Part shown: positions 27,812-36,908 of the stretch, one piece after another | Layout of the letters: each line of letters starts with the position of its first letter | Position numbering within the stretch: position 1 is the first letter of the stretch | Assembly (NCBI RefSeq): GCF_009664855.1 | Contig: NZ_CP045928.1 | Span: forward strand, 1,449,049 to 1,513,048 | Direction of reading: 5' to 3' | DNA: 64,000 nt | From: Flavobacterium sp. SLB02 | GTDB lineage: Bacteria > Bacteroidota > Bacteroidia > Flavobacteriales > Flavobacteriaceae | Program-made: the position numbers and the translations under genes | Notes under the pieces: model-generated | What the model was told of the DNA's origin: nothing | The model's input: only the letters and a program-made list of their open reading frames with translations | The model's database searches: none

Positions 27812-29329
27812 TTAATACCCGGGATTATTTGGTTTTAAATTAGGATTGATCGCCAACTCAGTTCCCGGTAACGGGAATAAATAATCTTTTGCCGGATTAA
27901 AATTGGCGTGTGGCTCTAAACCATTCGGACCAAAAACTTCAGGACCGTTTTTGAGTCTTTTGATGTCATACCATCTGATGTATTCAAAAGCGAATTCCAG
28001 TCTTCTTTCCTCAATGACCATTTTTCTAAAATCGGCCTGAGATAATCCCGGTGTTACATTAGCGGGAAAAGAAACCAGTTTTCCGGCCTTGTTTCGGGCT
28101 CTGGCACGCACTCGGTTTATATAACCATCAGCTTCTGTAGTCCCAGGGGTAATTTCGTTTAAGGCTTCGGCAGCAGTTAGCAATACTTCGGCAAAACGCA
28201 TAGTGATATAGTTGTGTTGGGATGTTCTTCCGTTAGCACCAGCTTTTCCTGGAAAACGGTAATATTTTGCAATATGCGGACGTGGCGCTTTTTCGTTATC
28301 GCTCGAAGGATAAATTTGTAAGGCTCCGCCCGGACCGGTTTTCTTTCTGATAATCGTATCAAAACTTACCGCTCTTCTGTAATCTCTCTGATCCCAGGTA
28401 TTAAATACTTTTAGTGAAGGAACTGCTACTGAGAATCCTTGCCCGTAACTATAGCTGTCATCTTTTAAGGATCCTGTAAAAAATGCCGTATAATCCTGGC
28501 CGTAATTTCCTGAGACTAAATTGTTAAAGTCGATTGTAAACAAAGGTTCTTTTAGAGCCGCTGCTTTTGTAGCATTAAATAAATCCTGAAAATCAGCATC
28601 TAAACCTAAACCAAATTTTGCTTCGTTTGCAATTACATATTTCGATTCATCATACGCTTTTTGGTAATTTCCCAAAGTCAGATAAACGGATGCTAAATAA
28701 CCCGCAGCTGTACCTTTTCCGGGAACGGCTTTTACTTTTGGTTTGTCCTCAAGCCATTGTTTGGCAAATTCTAAATCGGCGATGATTTTGGGATAAATTT
28801 CAGACTCTTTTGTTCGGCTTAATTTATCCACCTGAGAAACTTCGTTTACAGGAAAATCAATATAAGGAACATCTCCAAAAATGCGAACCAAATGATAGTA
28901 AGTAAAAGCTCTTGCAAAATAAGCCTGCGCTACAATTGCGTTTACTTTTGCTGGATCTCCCGGAGTTTTTTTAGCACCTGCTATGGCCTGATTTGCTGCG
29001 CCAATGATGATATAGGATTGTGGCCAAAAGTTGGCTACAAGCGCGTTAGTATCATTCATATTCATATCATTTACATCGATACGTGCCGCCTGAGTGGTTC
29101 TGTCGCCAATATCGGCCATATCATCGCGCAACATTAGTGCTATTGTAAATTCTCTTCCCCAATAATTATTGTGTGCAATGTTGGCAAAAGCTCCGTTTAC
29201 AGCAGCTTGCAGATCATCTGTATTATTGAAGAAATTTTCAGGACGTATAGTTCCTACAGGATGTTCTTCCAGATCTGAACATCCAAAAGCGAATATTCCC
29301 AGGAAAAGAAAAGCTATATATTTTTTCAT
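27812..29329 (-). CDS. susD: SusD/RagB-family outer-membrane glycan-binding lipoprotein
   Basis: The lipobox FAFGC (Cys ~17) anchors the protein at the cell surface, where it forms the lid of the SusC transporter. The N-terminal SusD domain (PENFFNNTDDLQAAVNGAF), TPR-like helices and the C-terminal RagB/SusD domain (MRFAEVLLTAAEALNE, RRLEFAFEYIRWYDIKRLK, FPLPGTELAINPNL) are all complete. The length (505) is typical. It starts 16 bp after susC, a classic susCD pair. The bound glycan is inferred from the enzymes around it, not from its own residues. Confidence 0.95.
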   Translation of the reverse strand: MKKYIAFLFLGIFAFGCSDLEEHPVGTIRPENFFNNTDDLQAAVNGAFANIAHNNYWGREFTIALMLRDDMADIGDRTTQAARIDVNDMNMNDTNALVANFWPQSYIIIGAANQAIAGAKKTPGDPAKVNAIVAQAYFARAFTYYHLVRIFGDVPYIDFPVNEVSQVDKLSRTKESEIYPKIIADLEFAKQWLEDKPKVKAVPGKGTAAGYLASVYLTLGNYQKAYDESKYVIANEAKFGLGLDADFQDLFNATKAAALKEPLFTIDFNNLVSGNYGQDYTAFFTGSLKDDSYSYGQGFSVAVPSLKVFNTWDQRDYRRAVSFDTIIRKKTGPGGALQIYPSSDNEKAPRPHIAKYYRFPGKAGANGRTSQHNYITMRFAEVLLTAAEALNEITPGTTEADGYINRVRARARNKAGKLVSFPANVTPGLSQADFRKMVIEERRLEFAFEYIRWYDIKRLKNGPEVFGPNGLEPHANFNPAKDYLFPLPGTELAINPNLKPNNPGY

Positions 29330-29345
29330 AACGTTGTTTTTTAAA

Positions 29346-32300
29346 CTAGAATTTTAAATTGAAACCAAAAGTGAAGGTTCTTACATTAGGGTAACTTCCG
29401 TAATCCAATCCTAAATTGGTATTACTTCTGGAATTGTTATCATTTAAGTAATTTACCTCAGGATCAGAACCCGGATAGTTGGTAATGGTCCATAGGTTTT
29501 GTGCACTGATGTAGAAACGAACTTTACTCAAGCCGATTTTTGACACTACTTTATCGTCTAAACTATATCCTATAGACACGTTTTTTAAACGAATGTAACT
29601 TGCATCATAAACAAATCTTGAAGTAATTCTTTTAGTTCTAGCCGCATTTATTGGCACATTGGTATCGGTGTTTGTTGGAGTCCAGGCATCCAGAACTTCT
29701 GTAGTGGCATTGTTATTTCCTGAAGCCAGTTCCATCAAAGTATAATTTAAAATCTGATTCCCCTCAGAACCCTGAAAGAAGATATTTACGTCGATGTTTT
29801 TATAAGTGAAATCATTATTGAATCCGAAAATGAAATCTGGATTCGGGTTTCCGATGATTGTTTTATCATTAGAATCCAGTTTTCCGTCACCATTTACATC
29901 TTTGAATTTTTCTCCTCCGGCTATGGTTTCAAAATTTCCGGGAAGAACCGCTTCTCCCTGCTGAATTACACCATCATACACAAACCCAAAGAAGGAACCA
30001 ACCGGTTGACCAACTCTTAAGATTTGAGACTCTGTTGCAAGGAAATGCCCAGGTGCAGAGTTGATCAAAAGATCTTTGTTGTCAGCCAGTTTCAGGATTT
30101 TATTCTTGTTCGAAGAAATGTTAAAATTGGTTGACCAGGTAAAATCTGCTCCAATAAAGTTTTTAGTATTAATGCCCAATTCCCAACCTTTGTTTTCTAA
30201 TTCTCCCACATTTTGAAGCTGGGAAGCAATTCCTGAGATTCCTGGTAAAGGTCTGTTGAACAATAAATCTTTGGTAATCGTTTTATAATAATCGGCTGTT
30301 ATGCTGACTCTGTTGTCAAATAAACCTAAATCAATTCCGTAATCCTGTTGATAAGATGTTTCCCATTTTAAATTAGGGTTATTGATTGCAGTGAGCTGAA
30401 CCGCATTTACAATTACATCACCACTTACATCATACACTTCAGAAAATTTAGACAGCGTAGAGTAGGCATCGATAGAAGGATTTCCCGTTGCACCATAACT
30501 GGCTCTTAATTTAAGATTAGAAATGGTTTTGTTGTCTTTTAAGAAGTTTTCTTTGCTGATGTTCCATCCAACTGCTCCAGAAGGAAAAGTTCCGTATTTG
30601 TAGTTTTCACTAAAGCTTGAAGAACCGTCACGACGCGCTGTAAAGGTAAATAAATATTTATCGTCATAATCAAAATTCAACCTTCCAAAAGCCGATATTA
30701 ATTCTGTTTCAGACAAACTCGATTCCGGTTTTAAATACACTGTTCCGGCACCTAAATTATGGTAAGAATTAGAATTGGTCAAAAATCCTCTTGATGCGGC
30801 ATAAGCGCGGTCGTTTTTGTTTTTTTGATACGAATATCCTCCAAGAACCGTCAGAATTCCTTTGTCGATAATCTCGCGCTTAAACGTTAAGTAATTCTCT
30901 GTAAGGAAAGAGGAAAATTTAGTATTGTTTATCGAAGCTTCTCCCTTTACATTTTTTCCTGCAATCAAAGTCGAGGGAATATATCTTCCGGTTTGAGAAT
31001 TATTATCGGTTAGACCTAAAGTCGTTTTAAAGTTTAAATCTTTGGTAATTTGGTAAGAGGCAAAAAAGTTGCTTCTGTTTACGGTAGTAAGGGTCTCCAA
31101 AATATTTTCCATCGCTGTTGCATACGGATTATCGATATCGTCGCCAATTGGAGCCGTTGTAGTATAGGTTCCGTCGGCATTATAAACTCCTTTATCAGGC
31201 ATAAATCTGTAAGCCGCTGCAATTACACCTGCTGCACCTGTTCCTCCGGCGCCCGTCTGGGAGATAATTCCTTGTTTGTTTTGTTTGCTCTGAAACATAT
31301 TCAAACCAACTTTAAACTTGTCTGTTAAATCAGCTTCAAGGTTACTTACAATGGTGTATTTATCGATTTCCGAATTAATGACCACTCCGTTTTGATTGAA
31401 ATAGTTTCCTGAAACATAATACCTGATTTTATCAGAACCTCCAGAGAACGATAATGAGGTATTCGAGATCAGTCCTTCGCGATAAATTACATCCTGCCAG
31501 TCTGTATTTGCTCCGCCATCTGTATGTGTGGTAAAACTTTTTCTATAAGCTACAAACTGTGGCCCATCTAATAAATCTAATTTGTTGTTGACAGATTGTA
31601 CCGATGTTGAATTACTGAATTCGATTACCGGTTTTCCTGGTTTACCTTTTTTGGTTGTAACCATAATAACCCCGTTTGAACCTCTTGATCCGTATATGGC
31701 TGTAGCCGATGCATCTTTAAGAACCTCAATAGAAGCAATATCCTGAGGTGCCGGCATAGAAACTCCTGCAAAACCATCGACAACGATAAGAGCGTCTCCA
31801 CTTGCATTGATTGATGTTCCTCCACGAACCCTGATTTTTACCGGAGCACCTGGTTCACCGCCATTATTAGATTGTACCGAAACCCCCGCTGCACGACCTT
31901 GCAAAGCCTGTTCTGCATTAAGAGTAGGGTACGCAGTAAGTTCTTTTGCCGTTACCGAAGAAACTGAACCGGTAATGTCGCTCTTTTTACGGGTTCCGTA
32001 ACCTACCACAATTACTTCGTCAAGATTTTTAGTATCTGGTTTAAGGCTGATATTAACTACAGATTTATTTCCCAAAGGAACTTCAACGGTTTGATATCCT
32101 ACATAATTAAAAACTAAAACAGCGTTTTTCTCTGAAACGATAACACTGTAGTTCCCATCCATATCCGCAGATCCTCCAACAGAAGATCCTTTGATATAAA
32201 CATTTGCACCAGGAAGCCCAAGTAAATCTTCGCTGGAAGTAACTTTTCCGGTGACTTTTCTCTCCTGTGCATTTACAATAACATTCACCAGTAAAAAAGC

Positions 32301-32348
32301 TACCAGCAAACACCATTTAAGCGATTTGAAATTTTGGTTTGTGAACAT
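29346..32348 (-). CDS. susC: SusC/RagA-family TonB-dependent outer-membrane transporter
   Basis: A signal peptide ends near VNAQ (~28). A carboxypeptidase-D-like domain (~30-105, GKVTSSEDLLGLPGANVYIKG) precedes the TonB box region (DEVIVVGYGTRKKSD), the plug (~115-230, RIRVRGGTSINASGDALIVVDG) and a 22-strand-type barrel ending in FTFGFNLKF. The 1000 residues match the family. With SusD it imports oligosaccharides of the glucuronate-containing glycan into the periplasm. It has a probable promoter of its own, consistent with induction by the adjacent hybrid two-component regulator. Confidence 0.96.
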   Translation of the reverse strand: MFTNQNFKSLKWCLLVAFLLVNVIVNAQERKVTGKVTSSEDLLGLPGANVYIKGSSVGGSADMDGNYSVIVSEKNAVLVFNYVGYQTVEVPLGNKSVVNISLKPDTKNLDEVIVVGYGTRKKSDITGSVSSVTAKELTAYPTLNAEQALQGRAAGVSVQSNNGGEPGAPVKIRVRGGTSINASGDALIVVDGFAGVSMPAPQDIASIEVLKDASATAIYGSRGSNGVIMVTTKKGKPGKPVIEFSNSTSVQSVNNKLDLLDGPQFVAYRKSFTTHTDGGANTDWQDVIYREGLISNTSLSFSGGSDKIRYYVSGNYFNQNGVVINSEIDKYTIVSNLEADLTDKFKVGLNMFQSKQNKQGIISQTGAGGTGAAGVIAAAYRFMPDKGVYNADGTYTTTAPIGDDIDNPYATAMENILETLTTVNRSNFFASYQITKDLNFKTTLGLTDNNSQTGRYIPSTLIAGKNVKGEASINNTKFSSFLTENYLTFKREIIDKGILTVLGGYSYQKNKNDRAYAASRGFLTNSNSYHNLGAGTVYLKPESSLSETELISAFGRLNFDYDDKYLFTFTARRDGSSSFSENYKYGTFPSGAVGWNISKENFLKDNKTISNLKLRASYGATGNPSIDAYSTLSKFSEVYDVSGDVIVNAVQLTAINNPNLKWETSYQQDYGIDLGLFDNRVSITADYYKTITKDLLFNRPLPGISGIASQLQNVGELENKGWELGINTKNFIGADFTWSTNFNISSNKNKILKLADNKDLLINSAPGHFLATESQILRVGQPVGSFFGFVYDGVIQQGEAVLPGNFETIAGGEKFKDVNGDGKLDSNDKTIIGNPNPDFIFGFNNDFTYKNIDVNIFFQGSEGNQILNYTLMELASGNNNATTEVLDAWTPTNTDTNVPINAARTKRITSRFVYDASYIRLKNVSIGYSLDDKVVSKIGLSKVRFYISAQNLWTITNYPGSDPEVNYLNDNNSRSNTNLGLDYGSYPNVRTFTFGFNLKF

Positions 32349-32470
32349 TCATTTTGGTTTTTTAGGTTAATGTCAGATAAAGTAGAAAATCAATAAACTC
32401 ATTGCGATTATCACTATCACAAATAGAATTTGCAGTAATAGGAATTTTGTTTTTCTGATTTTCATAATGA

Positions 32471-32478
32471 CAAATGTA
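32471..32478 (-). promoter_or_regulatory. -7 promoter element of susC
   Basis: On the - strand TACATTTG matches TAnnTTTG. TTTG (32503-32506, - strand) lies 24 bp further upstream, slightly longer than the usual spacing. The susC start is 122 bp downstream, giving a leader of moderate length. Confidence 0.4.
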
Positions 32479-32503
32479 GTAGCCGAAAACGATATAGAAA
32501 TAC

Positions 32504-32540
32504 AAAAAAGGGTATCTAAAAATACAGATACCCTTTTTTT
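32504..32540 (-). terminator. Terminator of the hybrid two-component gene
   Basis: The stem GGGTATCT/AGATACCC, extended by A/T runs on both sides, closes an 8-nt loop; six T residues follow on the - strand. It isolates the regulator from susC. Confidence 0.8.
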
Positions 32541-32563
32541 AACCCTTTAAAACAGCGAATTTG

Positions 32564-35500
32564 CTATAAAACTTCTGAAGATTTAAAAAATTTGTCAGCA
32601 AACTGAGTTGGCGTTTCCCCATACTTTTTCTGGAAGCATTTGCTGAAATATTTTGGATTGTTGAAACCGACTTTATAACTAATTTCGGAGATGTTTAATT
32701 TATTTTGTTCTAATAATTGAGCGGCGCGTTTTAATCGTATTTCATGAATGAACTCGTTGGGCGTAAAATTTGTCCACGCTTTTATTTTTAGAAATAACAT
32801 CGTACGGCTTACACCTAATTCTGTACAGAAAAACGGAATATCGAATTGCTCGTTCGAAATATTTTCCTCGACAATTTTGAAAGCTTTTTTCAATAGATCT
32901 TCGTCCAGTGAAGAAACCGTTATTTCTGACGGAATGAAATTATCATCGCTGGAGAATTTGTTTTTCAATCGTTCGGTCGAATTCAGCAGGTTTTTAACTC
33001 GAAGCTTGAATTCAATTAAATTGAAAGGTTTACTGATATAATCATCTGCGCCACTTTCTAAACCTTCAAATTTATAGACCAATGAAGTTCGTGAAGTCAG
33101 CAAAATTACCGGAATATGGCTTGTTTTTAGATTCTCTTTGATTTTCGAACAAAGTTCCGTTCCTACCATTTCAGGCATAATAACATCACTTATTATTAAA
33201 CTCGGAACATTCTGTAATGCTTTCTCAAAGGCTACTTTTCCGTTTTCGGCTTCAATAATATTGTAATCTTCTTTGAGTAAATTTTTCATGAACGAACGTA
33301 AAACCTTGTGATCTTCGACAATCAGGATGGTTTGCTTTTCGTCGTTGACTACAAAATCATCAATGTCTTCAGGCTCTGTTATTTCGGTTTTTTCTAATTG
33401 AGCAGTGTATTGGTCGATATCATCACTAATTTTAAAATCGGTAATAATTTCGTTGTCTAAAAGATGCGCTCTGCCTAAGGGGAGTGTAACTTTAAAAACT
33501 ACACCCTGAGTTTCTTTATTGGTTACCTCAATATCTCCTTTATGAAGTTTTACAATGTTTTTTACAATTGAAAGCCCAATTCCGGTTCCTTTATTATAGT
33601 TTTTCTGAACGTTGTTGTGCATTGGAACTTCAAAAAACAAATCAAAAATTTTGTCAATATGCTCAGGCGCAATTCCAACTCCTGAATCTTCTATGGCAAT
33701 AAAAAGATTTTCCTTGTCGTGTGATATTTTTAGGTGAATATTTCCGCCTTTTGGAGTATATCGAAAAGCATTTGAAATCAGATTATAAAAAACACGCTCC
33801 AGTTTATAACGATCAAAATACACCAGAATTTCTTCTTGAGAGGATTCGAAAGTATAGTTGTAACCGCCATCTTTGGCATATTCAATAAAAGATAAAAAGA
33901 TTTCTCTGGTAAATTTTACAATGTTTCCTTCAGCAGATTCAAGCGTAACCTGATGGTTTTCGAGTTTCCTGAAATCCATTAAACGATTGATCAGACTCAA
34001 AAGATGATTTGCACTTCCTTCAATCACCAATAACTTTTTGTACATTTCGTTAGTACCGTTATAATTGGCTAGAATTTGTTGCAAAGGCCCTAAAATCAAG
34101 GTTAACGGCGTTCTGAATTCATGTGAAATATTAGTAAAGAAATCCAGCTTGGCAATATTATTTTCCTCAATTCGTTTGGTTTCCAAATATTCCAGTTCCA
34201 GTTTTTGTTTCAGTCTGGCTTTGGATTTCATGATCCAGATCAAGCCGTATAATCCCAGACCAATTACAATTCCGTACAATAAAAATGCCCAGATACTGCG
34301 CCATGGAGCAGGTTTTACGATAACGGTCAGGGTAGTAGGGACTTTATTCCAAACACCGTCATTATTAGAGCCACGAACTTCAAAAGTATAAGTTCCGGGA
34401 TTCTGAATGGCAAAAATGGCTTCGGTACTTTTGGTTGTGGTCCAGTTGTTTTCTAATCCTACCAAACGATAACTGTATTGATTGTTTTTGGATCGAATGT
34501 AATTTGGGATCGCAAAATCTATCGAGAAATTGGCCTTGTCGTAATCGAGGGTAATGGTCTTGGTATAACCAATACTTCTCTCTAAAATACCAACAGAATC
34601 ATTAGGATGAATGCTTTGGTTTTTGATTTTTAGATTCGTAATTAAAACCTGTGGGGCATAAGTATTTAGGGAGATTTTCTTGGCATCAAAATACGTAGCG
34701 CCAGACGGACTTCCGAAATAAAATTGATTCGAAGAGAGTTTTAAAGCCGAATTATCATTAAATTCATTACTTGCCAAACCATCTTTTTGATCGTAAATAA
34801 CCACTGTTTTTAGTATTGTGCTGTATTTTATAATACCCTGATTGGTACTAATCCATAAGTTTTTACCATCGTCTTCAAGTATAGAATGTATCGAAGTAAT
34901 AACGGTGTTTCCGATTCTTAAATTGATTTTATTGAATTTTTTTCCATCAAAATAATGCAAACCTTTTGCTTTTGTTCCCACCCAGATTTTCTTTTGGCTG
35001 TCCTGAAACAAAGTTAAAATATCATCTCCCGATAAAGAAGCCGAATCGAAAAAGTAATGTTTAATCGAATATGTATTAGGAGCAAAATTGTTCAGTGGAA
35101 TATAATTTAGCCCGTTTTGAGTTCCTACCCAAACGCCTTTTTTTTGATCGACTAAAATAGTACGCACAATATTATTGGTCAGATAATTGGCTTTTGTATT
35201 GTCGTTTCCTACTACTTCAAAAGTTTTAGAAATCATATTGTAGCGAATCAAACCTTTGCCAAAAGTACCAATCCAAAGAATATCATTTCCTTCTGCTTTG
35301 ATAGAATAAACGCCGGATTCTCTTAATAAAAGATTAAGTTCAGCAGAGATTCTGTTGTCTTGGATTTGTTTTGAAGTAATATTATAAGCCGATAATCCTT
35401 TTGAGAAAGTTCCAATCCACAAAATATTGCCCGAAAGACACATCGATTTGATATCATTTTTAATGGTTTGACCGCTTTTGCTATTGATGTAACTCGTAGC

Positions 35501-36655
35501 TTCGGTATTTCTATTGTAAATCGTGATTCCGCCGCCTTCAGTTCCAAAATAAATATTCTGATTTTTATCGGCAATAATAGAACTCACAACATCAAAACTC
35601 ATCGAAATCTTTTTAGAATTCTGATTGTAATTGGAGAAATTCACATTCGAAATATCCCAAATATTCACACCTTTATAATAACATCCAATCCAGACAGAAC
35701 CTTTTCGATCCATGTAAATCGATTTTACCTTGTCGATTCCGTTGCTGTTATTGCTGCTGTTTATTTTTTGAACGCTTTTATCTTTTCCTAAAATATAGAT
35801 TCCGTCATACGCACCAATCCATAAGGAACCTTGATTATCAAAGGCCAGAGAACGAATATCAGTATTGATTTCGCGGTATTTATCATCCGATAAAAAAGAA
35901 ACAAAAGTATTGGATGTTTTATCAAATTTAAGAAGTCCTTTGTTTTTTGTTCCCACCCACAAATTACCCGACAAATCTTCGGAAATTGCCTGAACATTGA
36001 GAAGATCCGTATGGTTTAAAGGAAAATTTTTAAAGGATAAATCACCATTTTTTCGACGTACAAGCTTACATAAACCTTTTGTTGTACCAATCCAGATTTC
36101 TCCTTTTTTCGTTTTTAAAATCGTAATAATATTGTTGCTGGGAACCGTTGTAGGATCTGTATCCGAATGAAAAATCGAGGTAAAGAGTTTTGATTTTTGA
36201 TTATAAATCGTCAATCCTTTTGAGGTTCCAAACCACATCTCGTCGCCAATTTCTTTAATCGACCAAATGGCATTACTGCTTATCGTATGATTGTTTTTTG
36301 TATGTAAATATCGTGTAAAAGTATTACTCACAGGATCATAACAATTAAGCCCGTTGTAAGTTCCTACCCAGATTTTGCCTGTATTATCTTCCTCGATAGA
36401 CAAAATATCGTTGTTGCTTATCGAATGTTTATTGGTTACATCGTTCCTGAAAACCGTGAATTTACTTCCGTCATATTTATTGAGTCCGTCGCGCGTACCA
36501 AACCACATTTGCCCAAATTTATCCTGATGTATAGCAATGACAGAACTCTGCGAAAGTCCATCTGTAGTAGAGATATTTTTAAGGCGGTATTTATTTTGGG
36601 AAAATACATTCCCGAAAATAAGTACAGTTAGAAGAAAGGCTATTTTGTATTTCAT
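32564..36655 (-). CDS. Hybrid two-component system regulator (sensor, kinase, receiver and AraC domain in one protein)
   Basis: A signal peptide (to ~20) leads into two seven-bladed propellers of regulator repeats (e.g. QMWFGTRDGLNKYDG, KIWVGTYNGLNCYD), a Y_Y_Y domain (~700-770) and one membrane helix (~785-805). The cytoplasmic part has H845 in NISHEFRTPL, ATPase motifs DSGVGI and GTGIGLSI, a receiver with D1157 in ISDVIMPEM, and a C-terminal AraC helix-turn-helix (ISEISYKVGFNNPKYFSKCF). The 1363 residues fit Bacteroidota HTCS proteins. Such proteins bind a specific oligosaccharide in the periplasm and activate their susCD operon. It sits upstream of susC and downstream of the uronate genes. 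Confidence 0.96.
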   Translation of the reverse strand: MKYKIAFLLTVLIFGNVFSQNKYRLKNISTTDGLSQSSVIAIHQDKFGQMWFGTRDGLNKYDGSKFTVFRNDVTNKHSISNNDILSIEEDNTGKIWVGTYNGLNCYDPVSNTFTRYLHTKNNHTISSNAIWSIKEIGDEMWFGTSKGLTIYNQKSKLFTSIFHSDTDPTTVPSNNIITILKTKKGEIWIGTTKGLCKLVRRKNGDLSFKNFPLNHTDLLNVQAISEDLSGNLWVGTKNKGLLKFDKTSNTFVSFLSDDKYREINTDIRSLAFDNQGSLWIGAYDGIYILGKDKSVQKINSSNNSNGIDKVKSIYMDRKGSVWIGCYYKGVNIWDISNVNFSNYNQNSKKISMSFDVVSSIIADKNQNIYFGTEGGGITIYNRNTEATSYINSKSGQTIKNDIKSMCLSGNILWIGTFSKGLSAYNITSKQIQDNRISAELNLLLRESGVYSIKAEGNDILWIGTFGKGLIRYNMISKTFEVVGNDNTKANYLTNNIVRTILVDQKKGVWVGTQNGLNYIPLNNFAPNTYSIKHYFFDSASLSGDDILTLFQDSQKKIWVGTKAKGLHYFDGKKFNKINLRIGNTVITSIHSILEDDGKNLWISTNQGIIKYSTILKTVVIYDQKDGLASNEFNDNSALKLSSNQFYFGSPSGATYFDAKKISLNTYAPQVLITNLKIKNQSIHPNDSVGILERSIGYTKTITLDYDKANFSIDFAIPNYIRSKNNQYSYRLVGLENNWTTTKSTEAIFAIQNPGTYTFEVRGSNNDGVWNKVPTTLTVIVKPAPWRSIWAFLLYGIVIGLGLYGLIWIMKSKARLKQKLELEYLETKRIEENNIAKLDFFTNISHEFRTPLTLILGPLQQILANYNGTNEMYKKLLVIEGSANHLLSLINRLMDFRKLENHQVTLESAEGNIVKFTREIFLSFIEYAKDGGYNYTFESSQEEILVYFDRYKLERVFYNLISNAFRYTPKGGNIHLKISHDKENLFIAIEDSGVGIAPEHIDKIFDLFFEVPMHNNVQKNYNKGTGIGLSIVKNIVKLHKGDIEVTNKETQGVVFKVTLPLGRAHLLDNEIITDFKISDDIDQYTAQLEKTEITEPEDIDDFVVNDEKQTILIVEDHKVLRSFMKNLLKEDYNIIEAENGKVAFEKALQNVPSLIISDVIMPEMVGTELCSKIKENLKTSHIPVILLTSRTSLVYKFEGLESGADDYISKPFNLIEFKLRVKNLLNSTERLKNKFSSDDNFIPSEITVSSLDEDLLKKAFKIVEENISNEQFDIPFFCTELGVSRTMLFLKIKAWTNFTPNEFIHEIRLKRAAQLLEQNKLNISEISYKVGFNNPKYFSKCFQKKYGETPTQFADKFFKSSEVL

Positions 36656-36908
36656 AGCGGTCGAATTTTATTGTGGAGTTGATCTCTGGCAAAGTCTCGA
36701 AGTTGCAAAGTTTTTATTATTTAAGTTTCTCTTTAAGTTTCTCTTTAAGTTTCTCTTTAAGTTTTTCTTTGCGTCTTCGCGTCTTTGCGAGATTAAAAAA
36801 AGAACGTACTTCAAGCGCTTTTGATACGTTTCGAAGATGTTTTTCGAGAAAAGAGCAGAGATAAAGATTTTACCTTAAAAAACTTTGCGACTCTGCGACT
36901 TTGCGAGA
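36656..36908. repeat. Repeat-rich spacer with a 12-bp tandem repeat and TTTGCGAC units
   Basis: TTAAGTTTCTCT is repeated three times (36721-36756), with a fourth copy differing by one base (36757-36768). Flanking it are degenerate units TTTGCGTCTTCGCGTCTTTGCGAGA (from ~36768) and AACTTTGCGACTCTGCGACTTTGCGAGA (from ~36881). These give repetitive spurious reading frames but no gene. No promoter is clear for the hybrid regulator within it. Confidence 0.6.

Noticed and set aside
36537..36864. + strand frames with repeated LSFSLSFSLS translation
   Set aside because: The pattern comes from the 12-bp tandem DNA repeat; frames overlap the antisense of the hybrid regulator's 5' end.
36656..36908. CRISPR array suggested by regular 12-bp units
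   Set aside because: Units are contiguous without unique spacers and number only four; no cas genes in the window.
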